NCBI GenBank assembly: GCA_963666875.2
Contig: CAXXPU010000017.1
Span: 310,001 to 374,000, forward strand
DNA: 64,000 nucleotides
Source of the DNA: G963662655 sp963666875
Lineage (GTDB): Bacteria > Cloacimonadota > Cloacimonadia > Cloacimonadales > JAIOQZ01
Reading direction: 5' to 3'
Positions 7,638 through 17,038 of this stretch are shown one piece after another. Under the pieces are notes generated by a model. That model did not search any database. It saw only the letters and a list, made by a program, of their open reading frames with translations, and was not told where the DNA came from. Both the position numbers and the translations under genes were made by a program. Position 1 is the first letter of the stretch. The number at the start of each line of letters is the position of its first letter.

Positions 7638-8081
7638 ATGGCGATCGATTTTACTGGAAGTTTCGAAGGCGCAATCCACAAGCAGCGGATCGTGATACCG
7701 TCCGATTTCCGTAAGCAATTCGAGGAAGATCCCTTCTGGGTCGCCACCTTGAGTCCCGGGAAGATCAAGACCATCCTGCTTTATCCGGCGGAGAACTGGA
7801 GCAAGATCCGCGACAAGCTGAAAAGCGGCGACGCTCGTCAGCGTAAGATATTGTCCTATTTTCAGATTTTCGCCATGGCGCCACAACAATACGAAGGCCC
7901 CGGGCGTGTCAAGTTTACACCCAAACTTCTCGAGAGCGCCGGCATCGACGACAAGGCAATCCTGATGGGCGAGACCGATTTTATATCCATCTGGTCACCT
8001 GAGATGTTCGAGCAAGAAGAGAAAAAACGCATCGCCAGCATCGTCAGCGACGACTTCGAATCAACGGACTTCCAGATATGA
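7638..8081 (+). CDS. mraZ: Transcriptional regulator MraZ
   Basis: MraZ is the first gene of most dcw clusters; it is an AbrB-like DNA-binding protein that regulates its own operon. The 147-residue product has two MraZ half-domains: FTGSFEGAIHKQRIVIPSDFR near the N-terminus and GPGRVKFTPKLLESAGIDDKAILMG in the second half. The usual 'LDxKGR' is replaced by 'IHKQR', a modest divergence. The start at 7638 is chosen because AGGGGGTC lies directly upstream and the protein then begins exactly at the domain. The open frame extends upstream but that part is low-complexity, Lys-rich translation. rsmH follows after 13 bases. Confidence 0.9.
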   Translation: MAIDFTGSFEGAIHKQRIVIPSDFRKQFEEDPFWVATLSPGKIKTILLYPAENWSKIRDKLKSGDARQRKILSYFQIFAMAPQQYEGPGRVKFTPKLLESAGIDDKAILMGETDFISIWSPEMFEQEEKKRIASIVSDDFESTDFQI

Positions 8082-8094
8082 GGTATTTCCGAAT

Positions 8095-9033
8095 ATGACT
8101 GAGTATCATGTTCCCGTATTGCTCGAAGAGTCTCTGGACGGGTTGAACATCCGTCCAGAACGCGTTTATATAGACGCGACGCTCGGTGGCGGGGGACATA
8201 CCAGGGAGATGCTTCGGCGGCATCCGGACATCCGCGTATTCGGATTCGATCAGGATCCTGACGCTATAGCACAGAGTGAGGAATTGTCTCGTGAATTCGG
8301 TGATCGGTTCAAGGCGATCCACGCCAATTTCAGCGAGATGCGGACGCACCTGGCGCTGAACTTCGTGCGGAGGATCGACGGCATCCTGTTCGATCTGGGC
8401 GTCTCGTCGCACCAGTTCGACACAGCGGAGCGCGGCTTCGGGTTCCAGGACGACTCGGTTCTGGACATGCGGATGGATCGCGGCAGGGGGCAGTCGGCGG
8501 CGGACGTGGTAAACAAGATGCCGGTGGAAGAGCTGAAGAAGATTTTTATCGAGTACGGCGAAGAGCGTGAATCGGGTCGCATCGCGCGTGCAATCGAGCG
8601 CGAACGACTCGGCGCGGAGATCAGAACAACCGCGCAGTTGGCGTCGATTATCGACCGTGCGACGCAATCACACATGAAGTCCAAGGCGAGAGCGCGAATA
8701 TTTCAAGCGCTGCGCATCCATGTCAATCAGGAGTTGGAGCACCTGAAGAAGGGGCTCGAGGATGCGGTGGATCTCCTGAACGAGACAGGCCGGATCGTGA
8801 CGATCTCCTATCACAGCCTGGAAGACCGCATCGTGAAGCAATATTTTATCTACGAAGAGAAATCGTGCGTATGTTTACCGTCCTTACCAACGTGTATGTG
8901 TTCTAAAACGTCGAGATTGAAGGTTTTAACCCGCAAGCCGCTCTGTCCGCCCGATGAAGAGATTACCAGGAACAGTCGGGCACGGAGCGCGAAATTACGT
9001 ATTGCCGAAAGGAAGGGGGACTCGAATGCGTAA
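8095..9033 (+). CDS. rsmH: 16S rRNA m4C1402 methyltransferase RsmH (MraW)
   Basis: This enzyme N4-methylates C1402 of 16S rRNA using S-adenosylmethionine. At 312 residues it is of normal length. Visible motifs are YHVPVLLEESLDGL at the N-terminus, the SAM site DATLGGGGHTREML, the segment IDGILFDLGVSSHQFD, RGFGFQDDSVLDMRMD, and the C-terminal FQALRIHVNQELEHL and ISYHSLEDRIVKQYF. It lies second in the dcw cluster, and its last 8 bases overlap ftsL. Confidence 0.97.
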   Translation: MTEYHVPVLLEESLDGLNIRPERVYIDATLGGGGHTREMLRRHPDIRVFGFDQDPDAIAQSEELSREFGDRFKAIHANFSEMRTHLALNFVRRIDGILFDLGVSSHQFDTAERGFGFQDDSVLDMRMDRGRGQSAADVVNKMPVEELKKIFIEYGEERESGRIARAIERERLGAEIRTTAQLASIIDRATQSHMKSKARARIFQALRIHVNQELEHLKKGLEDAVDLLNETGRIVTISYHSLEDRIVKQYFIYEEKSCVCLPSLPTCMCSKTSRLKVLTRKPLCPPDEEITRNSRARSAKLRIAERKGDSNA

Positions 9034-9370
9034 GAAACTGGTGTTATTGTCCATTTTCATCTCCATGCTTGTATTTGCTCATTACTACAATAAACACACC
9101 ATCCTGAACAACGAGAAAGAGTGCGCGCGGCTGGAAACGATCTGCACGGCCGAGCGTCTCACGAACAGCGATCTCAAGCTGGAGTACATCCGCCTGAGCG
9201 CACGGGAGAGAATTCAGAAATACGCGCGGCAAAACCTCGACATGGTGCTGCCCGATCAATCCGACAACAGCGTTCATTACGTCAAGGAGACGAAGCTTAA
9301 CGACGAGACCAAGCGGTTCAGTCTGATCGATTTCTTCGTTCCTTCGATGGAAGCGCTTACAAAAGAATAG
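9026..9370 (+). CDS. ftsL: FtsL-like division protein
   Basis: This 114-residue bitopic membrane protein occupies the standard ftsL position between rsmH and the FtsI-type transpeptidase. It has a short cytoplasmic tail (MRKK), one membrane segment (LVLLSIFISMLVFAHYY) and a periplasmic leucine-zipper-like helix (LETICTAERLTNSDLKLEYIRLSARERIQKYARQ). FtsL forms the FtsQLB/FtsWI activating complex. Sequence identity in this family is always low, so the call relies on size, topology and position. The start at 9026 overlaps rsmH and follows GGAAGGGGG; an upstream in-frame start would lie deep inside rsmH. Confidence 0.8.
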   Translation: MRKKLVLLSIFISMLVFAHYYNKHTILNNEKECARLETICTAERLTNSDLKLEYIRLSARERIQKYARQNLDMVLPDQSDNSVHYVKETKLNDETKRFSLIDFFVPSMEALTKE

Positions 9371-9382
9371 TCATTTCGTTAC

Positions 9383-11536
9383 ATGAAGCTTCGATACTAC
9401 ACGCTCCTCGGCGTCAGCGCAATCGCGGTACTTCTCTGGATGGTGCATCTTTTTGCCGTCCAAGTGCTTGACGTCCACAATCTGAGCGGCATGACGAGGC
9501 TTCGTTACAATCCATCCAACGAAATCCTCATCCCCTATCGCGGCAATATATACGACGCCAACGGCAATCTCCTTGTCGGCAGCGTGAAGAATTACCAGGT
9601 CGAGGTGCATCGACCCTCCGTCGAACAATGGTGTAAAAACAACGGCATGGAAGTCGCGGCGTATTATGATTCGCTGGCGACAGTCTTTACCGAAAACAGC
9701 GACCTTACGAAAAAGTACGTTCTGGACAAGCTCAACCGCAAGACCACCGCGTCGTCGGTCGTACTCTCCAATCGCATTAAAGAGGCGCAGCTCGTTCTGA
9801 TAGAGAACATCCTGCAGGAACGGAAATACCCGCGTCTCATCAGCAGTTTCGCATCCATGAAACGCACCTACGCGCAGGGCGATCTCGCGGCGCGGCTCCT
9901 CGGCATCGTGCAGGAAGAATCGCTCAACAGCAGCAACAGCATTTACACCCTGAAAGGCATCTGCGGTATCGAGTACGCGCTGGACAACTACCTGCGCGGC
10001 GAGCCGGGCTGGCGCAAGGTTATTTACGACGGAAACCGTCATGCGATTCCCGATCCCGAGATGAAGGAGAAGAAGGCGCGCGACGGGCACAGCGTCGAAT
10101 TGACCATCGACACCGAGTATCAGGAGATCCTCGAGACAAGCCTGCATAGCGCTCTCGATGAATACGGCGCCAAGAACGTCATGGGCGTCATCATGAACCC
10201 TAACGACGGACAGATCCTTGCGATGAGCGGTATTTCTCAGTTCGACAAACACAAGCAGACCGCCGCCATCCGGGCGCTGCCCAACATGCCGGTCTCTTTT
10301 CTGTTCGAGCCCGGATCCACAATGAAGGCGTTCACATCGCTGCTGGCGATCGAAAAGAACCTCTACAAGGGGACAGACATGATCGATTGCCGGAAATACA
10401 AGCTCGAACGACGCACCATCAGCGACGCGCACGAATTCAAGAGCCTCAGCTTCAAGGACGTACTGGTTCATTCCAGTAACGTAGGCATCGCCAAGGTTGC
10501 CGAGAAAGTCGGCGAGAAGCGACTCTACGAGCGTCTTACCGAACTCGGTTTCGGACTCAAGACCGGTCTGGAAGTCACGGGCGAGAGTCCCGGAATCTTC
10601 CGCAAACTCAAGGACTGGAACGGTTTCAGCCTGCACTCGATTTCCTTCGGTCAGGAGATCGCGGTCACCGCGGTTCAGCTTGCAAGCGCTTATGCAGCGC
10701 TCGCCAACGATGGCAAGATGATTCAGCCCACGCTGATCAAGCGGGTTCTCGATGCGGATGGAACCGTCGTTTTCGAGCACGAGACCGAGGTGCTACGAAC
10801 GATATCCGATCAAGCTTCTCTCGATACACTTCGCACCTACATGAAAGACGTTGTTAACTACGGTACAGGAACTGCGACCCGTTTCCCGCAAATGCAAATC
10901 GCGGGAAAAACCGGCACTGCGGAGAAGATGAAAGCGGGTGGCGGATACTCCGACGACAAATACACGGCGTCCTTCGCGGGATATTTCCCCGCCGACGATC
11001 CGCAGATTCTGATGCTCATTGTGGTCGATGAACCGGAATACAAGTACCATTACGGCTCGATGTCAGCGGTACCGACCTTCCGCGAGATCACCGAGAATAT
11101 TCTTGCGCTTCCGACCTGCCGCATCATGCCCGACATCCGCAACGAGCGGCACGACATGATCGTGATGCCAGACGTGGAAGGACTCACCGTCACCGAGGCC
11201 GTTCGCATCCTGAACGAACAATCGATCGCATTCGAGCACATCGTTCGCGATCCGAACGGCACGGTTATAAATCAATATCCCAAGGCAGGCATCTCCTTCG
11301 ACCGCAGCAACAAGGTGGTCATTGTTATCGACGGCAAGCCCTCGAAGGTCGAGGTGGACCCCGGTTCATCGACCATGCCGAACCTGATGGGCAAGACACT
11401 GCGCAGAGCCGCCGATCTGGCGCGTCGCAGCAACATCAAGCTGAATATTCGCGGCAACGGCGTTGTTAAAAAGCAGTCGATCCAAGCCGGCGAGAAGATC
11501 AAGTACGGGCAAGTCTGCCAGGTGGAGGCGGGATGA
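9383..11536 (+). CDS. ftsI: Division transpeptidase FtsI (PBP3) with two PASTA domains
   Basis: This 717-residue class B penicillin-binding protein makes septal peptidoglycan crosslinks. In order it has a short N-terminal anchor (TLLGVSAIAVLLWMVHLF), a dimerisation domain beginning PYRGNIYDANGNLL, and the transpeptidase domain with STMK (312-315), SSN (364-366) and KTGT (509-512). Two C-terminal PASTA modules follow (VMPDVEGLTVTEAVRIL and MPNLMGKTLRRAADLA). PASTA tails are common on SpoVD/PBP2x-type enzymes and in FCB bacteria, whereas E. coli FtsI lacks them. It overlaps murEF by 4 bases (ATGA), so the two are translationally coupled. The ribosome-binding site is weak. Confidence 0.95.
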   Translation: MKLRYYTLLGVSAIAVLLWMVHLFAVQVLDVHNLSGMTRLRYNPSNEILIPYRGNIYDANGNLLVGSVKNYQVEVHRPSVEQWCKNNGMEVAAYYDSLATVFTENSDLTKKYVLDKLNRKTTASSVVLSNRIKEAQLVLIENILQERKYPRLISSFASMKRTYAQGDLAARLLGIVQEESLNSSNSIYTLKGICGIEYALDNYLRGEPGWRKVIYDGNRHAIPDPEMKEKKARDGHSVELTIDTEYQEILETSLHSALDEYGAKNVMGVIMNPNDGQILAMSGISQFDKHKQTAAIRALPNMPVSFLFEPGSTMKAFTSLLAIEKNLYKGTDMIDCRKYKLERRTISDAHEFKSLSFKDVLVHSSNVGIAKVAEKVGEKRLYERLTELGFGLKTGLEVTGESPGIFRKLKDWNGFSLHSISFGQEIAVTAVQLASAYAALANDGKMIQPTLIKRVLDADGTVVFEHETEVLRTISDQASLDTLRTYMKDVVNYGTGTATRFPQMQIAGKTGTAEKMKAGGGYSDDKYTASFAGYFPADDPQILMLIVVDEPEYKYHYGSMSAVPTFREITENILALPTCRIMPDIRNERHDMIVMPDVEGLTVTEAVRILNEQSIAFEHIVRDPNGTVINQYPKAGISFDRSNKVVIVIDGKPSKVEVDPGSSTMPNLMGKTLRRAADLARRSNIKLNIRGNGVVKKQSIQAGEKIKYGQVCQVEAG

Positions 11537-14301
11537 TCGATCGTCTGATTGAAATGCTCGAGGCGCGCAATTTACTCGTCGAGCACGATGCTCCCGCCGG
11601 CATGCGCATCAACAAACCGGAAACCGATTCCCGCCTGGTGGAGCCGGGCGACCTCTTCATCTGCATCCGGGGATTCAGCACGGACGGTCATCGCTATGCG
11701 CCGAGAGCGGTTTCGCAGGGGGCGTCGGTTCTGATCGTCGAGGAGCGGCTGGATATCGATATTCCTCAGATCGTGGTGAAGGACGCCCGTAAAACCGCGG
11801 CGCTTGCGGCGAAGCTCTTCTACGACGACCCCACAAGGAAATTCCACCTCATCGGCGCTACAGGCACGAACGGCAAGACCACCATCACGCACATGATCCG
11901 CGGTCTGTTGGACTACGCCGGCTACAAGACGGGACTGATCGGCACGCTGGGTTATTATATCGGGAACGAATATCATCCCTCCGAGCGAACCACGCCGGAT
12001 ATCATGGAACTGAACCGCATATTCGCGGACATGGTCGAAGCAGGCGTGCAGTGCGTGATCATGGAGGTCTCCTCGCACGCAATCGCGCTGGACCGCGTCT
12101 ATGGACTGAACTTCGATCTGGCGGTCTTTTCCAACCTGACGCGCGACCACCTCGATTTCCACGAGACGCTGGACAACTACAAGCGCGCCAAGTTCACCCT
12201 GTTCGACTACCTTACCGAGAACGACGGCGTGGCGATCGTCAACATCGACGACCACTACGGCAAAGAGCTTTTCGACATGCTGGCGTGCGAGCGCAAGAGC
12301 GTTTCGTTCGAGCACGGTCACTACATGATCGACAAGACCAGCAGCTCGATCCTGGGCTGCGAATTCGAGCTGCGTTTCAACGACCGGAGCGAGCCGTACA
12401 GCATCAACTTCATCGGTAAACACAACGTGCTCAATACCGCGCTGGCAATCGCCGCCATCAAAGAGAGCTACGATATCAAGCTGCACACGTTGCAGGACGC
12501 GCTCCAGCACATTAAGGGCGTGGACGGTCGGCTCGAACCGATCGAACCGGGCAGCGGCGTCTATGTCGATTACGCACACACGCCGGACGCGCTCGAACAT
12601 GTCCTGCAATCGCTCAAGGAGATTCCGCATCGCAGATTGATCTGCGTATTTGGCGCCGGTGGCGACAGAGATCGCGGCAAGCGTCCCGAGATGGGCAGGA
12701 TCGCGGTGAAGTACGCCGATCTTTCGATCATTACAAACGACAATCCGCGGCACGAGACAGCCGAGTCTATTATTAAAGGTATCACGCGCGAGCTGGACAG
12801 GGATGCCGCGATCTGGATTCTCCGGGATCGCAAGCTGGCCATCGAGGCCGCGCTTCGTCTTGCAAGTAATGAGGATATCGTGTTGATCGCCGGCAAGGGA
12901 CACGAGAAGTACCAGCAGATCGGCGACAGGAAGCACGACTTCGACGACGCGGCAATCGCACGGAAAATCCTGTCTGATCTTCAACTGCGACCGGATGCCA
13001 CCGACAGCGGCACCATCGAGCTGGACATCCCCATCGACGCCATGATGCTCGAACGGATTTTCGGCGCGGAAATTGACGCTCCCGAGCGTTACTTTCGCCA
13101 CGTCTCGACCGACACGCGCACTATCCAACCCGGTTCGCTCTACTTCGCAATTCGCGGTGAGCGCTTCGACGGTCACAGCTTCGTGTTCGACGCGCTGGAA
13201 GAGGACGGCTGCATGGCGGTGGTGGGTCGTGAATTTCCCGACGACCGCATCATCCGGGTCAAGGACACGACGGATGCCTATCGGAAGCTGGCACAGGCGT
13301 ATGCACGCATCTTTCCCGCCACACGCATCGGGTTGACCGGCAGCGTGGGCAAGACCACCACCAAGGCGATGCTCACGAACATCCTGTCCGAAAAGGGCGA
13401 CGTTCTGGCGACGCACGCGAACGAAAACAACCAGATCGGCGTGCCCAAGACGCTCTTCAAGCTGCGCGCGCGGCACGACTACGCGGTGATCGAATTGGGA
13501 ACCAACCACCCGGGCGAGATGAAGCCCATCGCGCAGACACTGTCGCCACAGATCGGTTTGATTACCTCGATCGGACCCTCGCACCTGGAATTCTTCGGCG
13601 ATGTCGAGGGCGTCGCGAAAGAGAAAGCCGAACTGCTGAATCATACATCGAGCAAGAAAGTCATTCCGTCGGATTTCGTATTGAAAGAATATCGCAGAGG
13701 ATCCGTAACTTTCGGCAAGAAAGGCGATTATGTCATCGAAACAATCGAGCCGGATCGGGATGGCGTGTCGTTCAGTGTGGAGGGACAATCCTATCGCATC
13801 GCCACGCCGGCACCGTATTTGACCGAAAACGCGCTGGCTGCCATCGCTGTCTGCACGGAGCTCGGAATCGATGCTGATTCGATCCGCAGAGGATTGGGTA
13901 AACCGCTCGATATCGGGATGCGCATGAATATTTTTACCTCAGGCGACCGCATCGTTATCGCTGATTGCTACAACGCCAATCCCACCTCGATGACCGCTGC
14001 GATCCGGTTCTGGAAAGATTTTGTGCAAGAGCGATTCCACGTCGCCTTCCTCGGCGATATGCTGGAATTGGGAGAGGGCAGCGAGAAATATCACAAGGCG
14101 ATCGGCAAAGAGCTGAAGGGTCCGGGCAAGAGGATTTTCTCGATCGGCAGGGATGCGATCCACTATGGTGCCGGTCGTAACTTCGACAACGTAAATGCGC
14201 TGCTCGATTCGGACGCGCTCGAAGACATCCCGAATAACGCGGTCATCCTGATCAAGGCGTCGCACGGGATTCACCTGGAAAAACTGACGGGAAGGTTGTA
14301 G
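11533..14301 (+). CDS. MurE-MurF fusion, UDP-MurNAc-tripeptide synthetase and D-Ala-D-Ala ligase
   Basis: This is a single 922-residue protein. The N-terminal half (about 1-490) is MurE, which adds the third stem residue: ATP loop GATGTNGKTTITHM at ~111, NLTRDHLDFH, and DNPRHETAE. DNPR is the motif of meso-diaminopimelate-adding enzymes. The C-terminal half (about 500-922) is MurF, which adds D-Ala-D-Ala: GLTGSVGKTTTKAML at ~602, HANENNQIGVPKTLF, ELGTNHPGEM and DCYNANPTSM. There is no stop or frameshift between the halves, and their order matches the separate murE-murF genes of other dcw clusters. Fusion would bring two consecutive cytoplasmic ligation steps together. MurE-MurF fusions are known in a few lineages; its presence here is read directly from the sequence. 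Confidence 0.95.
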   Translation: MIDRLIEMLEARNLLVEHDAPAGMRINKPETDSRLVEPGDLFICIRGFSTDGHRYAPRAVSQGASVLIVEERLDIDIPQIVVKDARKTAALAAKLFYDDPTRKFHLIGATGTNGKTTITHMIRGLLDYAGYKTGLIGTLGYYIGNEYHPSERTTPDIMELNRIFADMVEAGVQCVIMEVSSHAIALDRVYGLNFDLAVFSNLTRDHLDFHETLDNYKRAKFTLFDYLTENDGVAIVNIDDHYGKELFDMLACERKSVSFEHGHYMIDKTSSSILGCEFELRFNDRSEPYSINFIGKHNVLNTALAIAAIKESYDIKLHTLQDALQHIKGVDGRLEPIEPGSGVYVDYAHTPDALEHVLQSLKEIPHRRLICVFGAGGDRDRGKRPEMGRIAVKYADLSIITNDNPRHETAESIIKGITRELDRDAAIWILRDRKLAIEAALRLASNEDIVLIAGKGHEKYQQIGDRKHDFDDAAIARKILSDLQLRPDATDSGTIELDIPIDAMMLERIFGAEIDAPERYFRHVSTDTRTIQPGSLYFAIRGERFDGHSFVFDALEEDGCMAVVGREFPDDRIIRVKDTTDAYRKLAQAYARIFPATRIGLTGSVGKTTTKAMLTNILSEKGDVLATHANENNQIGVPKTLFKLRARHDYAVIELGTNHPGEMKPIAQTLSPQIGLITSIGPSHLEFFGDVEGVAKEKAELLNHTSSKKVIPSDFVLKEYRRGSVTFGKKGDYVIETIEPDRDGVSFSVEGQSYRIATPAPYLTENALAAIAVCTELGIDADSIRRGLGKPLDIGMRMNIFTSGDRIVIADCYNANPTSMTAAIRFWKDFVQERFHVAFLGDMLELGEGSEKYHKAIGKELKGPGKRIFSIGRDAIHYGAGRNFDNVNALLDSDALEDIPNNAVILIKASHGIHLEKLTGRL

Positions 14302-14302
14302 T

Positions 14303-15406
14303 ATGTTTTACCATCTGTTTTCACCGCTGGCAGAGCAGAGCATCGTCTTCAACGTTTTTCGCTATGTGACCTTCCGGTCGGTAGCGGCATTCATCACCGC
14401 GCTGGTTTTCTCGTTTCTTCTGGGACCGCGCCTGATTCGGCTTCTGCGGGATCGTCAGGCGGTGGAGATGATCAACAGCGATGTCCCAGCAGCACACAAG
14501 GCCAAGCAGGGTACGCCGACCATGGGCGGACTCATCATCCTGAGCGGCTTGATCATCTCGTCACTGCTGTGGAACAACCTGGTCAACACCAACATCCTCT
14601 TTATGTATCTGACCATGCTCTGGCTGGGTGGACTGGGATTTCTGGACGACTACCTCAAGAATTTCAAGAAGCTGGAAAAGGGTCTGGTGGCGCGCTACAA
14701 GCTCTATGGGCAGATTTCACTCGGGTTGATCATCGGTCTGGCGCTCTACCTGAATCACACCAACGTACCCAACATCACCGAGATCAGTATGCCTTTCTTC
14801 AAGGGTGCAACGCTCTCGCTGGGAATCTTCTTCATCCCGTTCGTGATCCTGATGATCACCGGCACCTCGAACGCGGTCAACCTGACCGACGGACTGGACG
14901 GTCTGGCGGGTGGAACGACGGCGATCGCCAGTTTTGCGCTCGGCATCATGGCGTACTTGAAAGGTAATTTCAAGATCGCCAGCTATCTGCACCTTGAATT
15001 CATGCCCGAGGCGGGTGAACTGACCGTCTTCACGGCGGCGCTGATTGGGACGCTGTTAGGATTTCTGTGGTTCAACATCAAACCGGCTGAAATATTCATG
15101 GGAGACACCGGATCATTGACCCTGGGCGGCATCATGGCGAATCTGGCAATCCTGCTCAAAGAGGAGATTTTTTTCCTCATCATAGGTGGAATCTTCGTAG
15201 TTGAGGCGCTGTCCTCGATGATGCAAACATACTATTTCAAATATACGCGTCACCGCACCGGGACTGGCAAACGCATCTTTCGTTGCGCACCGCTTCACCA
15301 TCACTTCGAGCTGAAGGGGATGTCGGAGGAGAAGATCGTGGTTCGATTCTGGATTGTCGCCACGCTGCTGGCAGCGATAGGGCTGGCGACGATCAAGCTG
15401 CGCTGA
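14303..15406 (+). CDS. mraY: Phospho-N-acetylmuramoyl-pentapeptide transferase MraY
   Basis: MraY transfers phospho-MurNAc-pentapeptide to undecaprenyl phosphate to make lipid I at the inner face of the membrane. The 367-residue protein has about ten membrane segments and all family signatures: AKQGTPTMGGLIIL, LDDYLKNFKKLEKGL, NAVNLTDGLDGLAGG, FMGDTGSLTLGG and the C-terminal HHHFELKG. It starts one base after the murEF stop codon. Confidence 0.97.
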   Translation: MFYHLFSPLAEQSIVFNVFRYVTFRSVAAFITALVFSFLLGPRLIRLLRDRQAVEMINSDVPAAHKAKQGTPTMGGLIILSGLIISSLLWNNLVNTNILFMYLTMLWLGGLGFLDDYLKNFKKLEKGLVARYKLYGQISLGLIIGLALYLNHTNVPNITEISMPFFKGATLSLGIFFIPFVILMITGTSNAVNLTDGLDGLAGGTTAIASFALGIMAYLKGNFKIASYLHLEFMPEAGELTVFTAALIGTLLGFLWFNIKPAEIFMGDTGSLTLGGIMANLAILLKEEIFFLIIGGIFVVEALSSMMQTYYFKYTRHRTGTGKRIFRCAPLHHHFELKGMSEEKIVVRFWIVATLLAAIGLATIKLR

Positions 15407-15429
15407 CGTTTTTCACAGAAGAGGTTGTC

Positions 15430-15642
15430 ATGAGTGATGTTACGATTCAGATTTGCTGTGCTTGCAACAAGATACAGCAGAGCGAGAACTATTGGGACTA
15501 CGACATCCCGGCGAATTTCGTATCCGCGACCCTAACCTACGGGCTTTGCCCGCAGTGCATGAAGGAGATGTATCCGGTCGAGAAGGAGAATCGAAACCCC
15601 AATCCCTTCGCAAGAATGAAAGAAGCATACGGACTATCGTAA
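15430..15642 (+). CDS. Small zinc-ribbon-like protein inside the dcw cluster
   Basis: This 70-residue protein starts MSDVTIQICCACNKIQQSENYWDY and contains YGLCPQCMKEMYPVE. The pattern CxxC ... CxxC with 'KIQ..NYW' and 'CPQCMKEMYP' matches the short cysteine-rich tail (typically 'ICASCKKI...GYW...GICPDCMKKLYP') found at the C-terminus of many PAS-domain and receiver-domain signalling proteins. Here it stands alone as its own gene. The start is the ATG at 15430 with AGAGGTTGTC upstream. It lies 23 bases after mraY and 14 bases before murD and must be cotranscribed with them. Its function is unknown; metal binding is inferred from the cysteines. Confidence 0.75.
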   Translation: MSDVTIQICCACNKIQQSENYWDYDIPANFVSATLTYGLCPQCMKEMYPVEKENRNPNPFARMKEAYGLS

Positions 15643-15656
15643 AGAAAGAGAAAGAC

Positions 15657-17027
15657 ATGAAATGGAATGAAATGAGAGTAGCAATAATTGGCGCGGCTCG
15701 CAGCGGTATCGCGGCAGCTGACAAATTGACGAAACTGGGCGCGAAGGTTCTCCTTTCCGACACGAAATCGATGGAACAGGTGCCGGATGCCGGAAGCATG
15801 ATGCAGCGCTTCGAGTGTGAATTCAACGGACACAGCGACAGGGTGCTGGAAAGCGACCTGATCATCCTTAGTCCAGGCGTACCGGGAACTATCCCCATCC
15901 TGAAACAGGCGCAACTCAAGGGGATCGAGATCATCAGCGAAATCGAGCTGGGATTCCGGATCAAGCATCCATCCAGCCGTATTATCGCGGTGACCGGCTC
16001 TAATGGGAAGAGCACCGTCGCCAGCCTGATCGCGCATATCATGAAGGAAAAAGACTTCACCACGATCCTGGCAGGCAATATCGGGCAGGCATTCACCGCG
16101 TTTCCCATCGAAGAGCCGGGTATCGACTTCATCGTGCTGGAGATCAGCAGCTTCCAACTGGAAAAGATCGTCGATTTTCATCCCGATGTCGCGGTGCTGC
16201 TCAATATCACGCCGGATCACATGAATCGCTACGACTCCTTCGATCACTACGCCCTGACCAAGATCGACATCACGCGGAATCAGACGAAAGACGATTTCAC
16301 GGTCTATTCGGCTGACGATGCCGTGATCGCGCACTATGAGCACTTCTTCAATGCGCAAAAGATGCGCTATACCACGCAGGGAACTGGCGAATTCGCCAGC
16401 TGGTTCGATGGAAAGCTTATTCGATTCAACGACAGCGATCATTGCCGGGCGTTCGATCTCGATCCGAAAGAGATGAAGCTGATCGGACCGCACAATCTCG
16501 GCAACGTGATGGCGTCGGTGCTGGCAACGCTTCCGTTCAAGAAAACCTGGCTGAGGCCGGCATTCCACGCGGATCTGATCCACGACGCGGTGAACGGATT
16601 CGAGCCGCTGGAGCACCGGTTGGAGACGGTTCGCGTCTTGAACGACGTGTTATTTATCAATGACTCGAAAGCCACCAATTCCGATTCGGTGCGGTACGCC
16701 CTGCAGTCGTTCGACAAGCCGATCCGGATCATCATGGGCGGCTCGGACAAAGGTGAGGACTACACGATCCTCAAGATGTACGCGAAACAAACGGTGAAAA
16801 AGGCGTATCTGATTGGTGAGACAGCCGGGAGGATTGAGGAAGACCTTTCGCCGGAAGTACAGTGCGAACGATACCAGAGTTTGAAAGCTGCGATACAGGC
16901 AGCGTATGAAGAAGCGTCACCGGGTGAGGTGGTTCTGCTCTCGCCTGCGTGTGCCAGCTATGATATGTTCGAGAACTTTGAAGATCGCGGTCGGCAGTTC
17001 AAACAGATCGTGATGGAACTGAAATAA
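15657..17027 (+). CDS. murD: UDP-MurNAc-L-alanine:D-glutamate ligase MurD
   Basis: MurD adds D-glutamate to UDP-MurNAc-L-Ala in the cytoplasm. The 456-residue product has the N-terminal nucleotide-binding fold (MRVAIIGAARSGIAAADKL), the ATP loop AVTGSNGKSTVASLI, LNITPDHMNRYDSF, NDSKATNSDSVRYAL and the C-terminal LLSPACASYDMFENFEDRG. The start at 15657 fits the domain start; its ribosome-binding site is only GAGAAAG. It is preceded by the zinc-ribbon micro-gene and followed 11 bases later by ftsW. Confidence 0.96.
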   Translation: MKWNEMRVAIIGAARSGIAAADKLTKLGAKVLLSDTKSMEQVPDAGSMMQRFECEFNGHSDRVLESDLIILSPGVPGTIPILKQAQLKGIEIISEIELGFRIKHPSSRIIAVTGSNGKSTVASLIAHIMKEKDFTTILAGNIGQAFTAFPIEEPGIDFIVLEISSFQLEKIVDFHPDVAVLLNITPDHMNRYDSFDHYALTKIDITRNQTKDDFTVYSADDAVIAHYEHFFNAQKMRYTTQGTGEFASWFDGKLIRFNDSDHCRAFDLDPKEMKLIGPHNLGNVMASVLATLPFKKTWLRPAFHADLIHDAVNGFEPLEHRLETVRVLNDVLFINDSKATNSDSVRYALQSFDKPIRIIMGGSDKGEDYTILKMYAKQTVKKAYLIGETAGRIEEDLSPEVQCERYQSLKAAIQAAYEEASPGEVVLLSPACASYDMFENFEDRGRQFKQIVMELK

Positions 17028-17038
17028 CGGGAAACGAC

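Noticed and set aside
9371..10780. Minus-strand open frame of 469 codons antisense to ftsI
   Set aside because: It is a shadow of ftsI; no ribosome-binding site and no motif.
11572..13788. Long open frame (738 codons) on the minus strand inside murEF
   Set aside because: It is an antisense shadow of a gene with strong codon bias; its translation has no family motif, and the plus strand encodes clear MurE and MurF.
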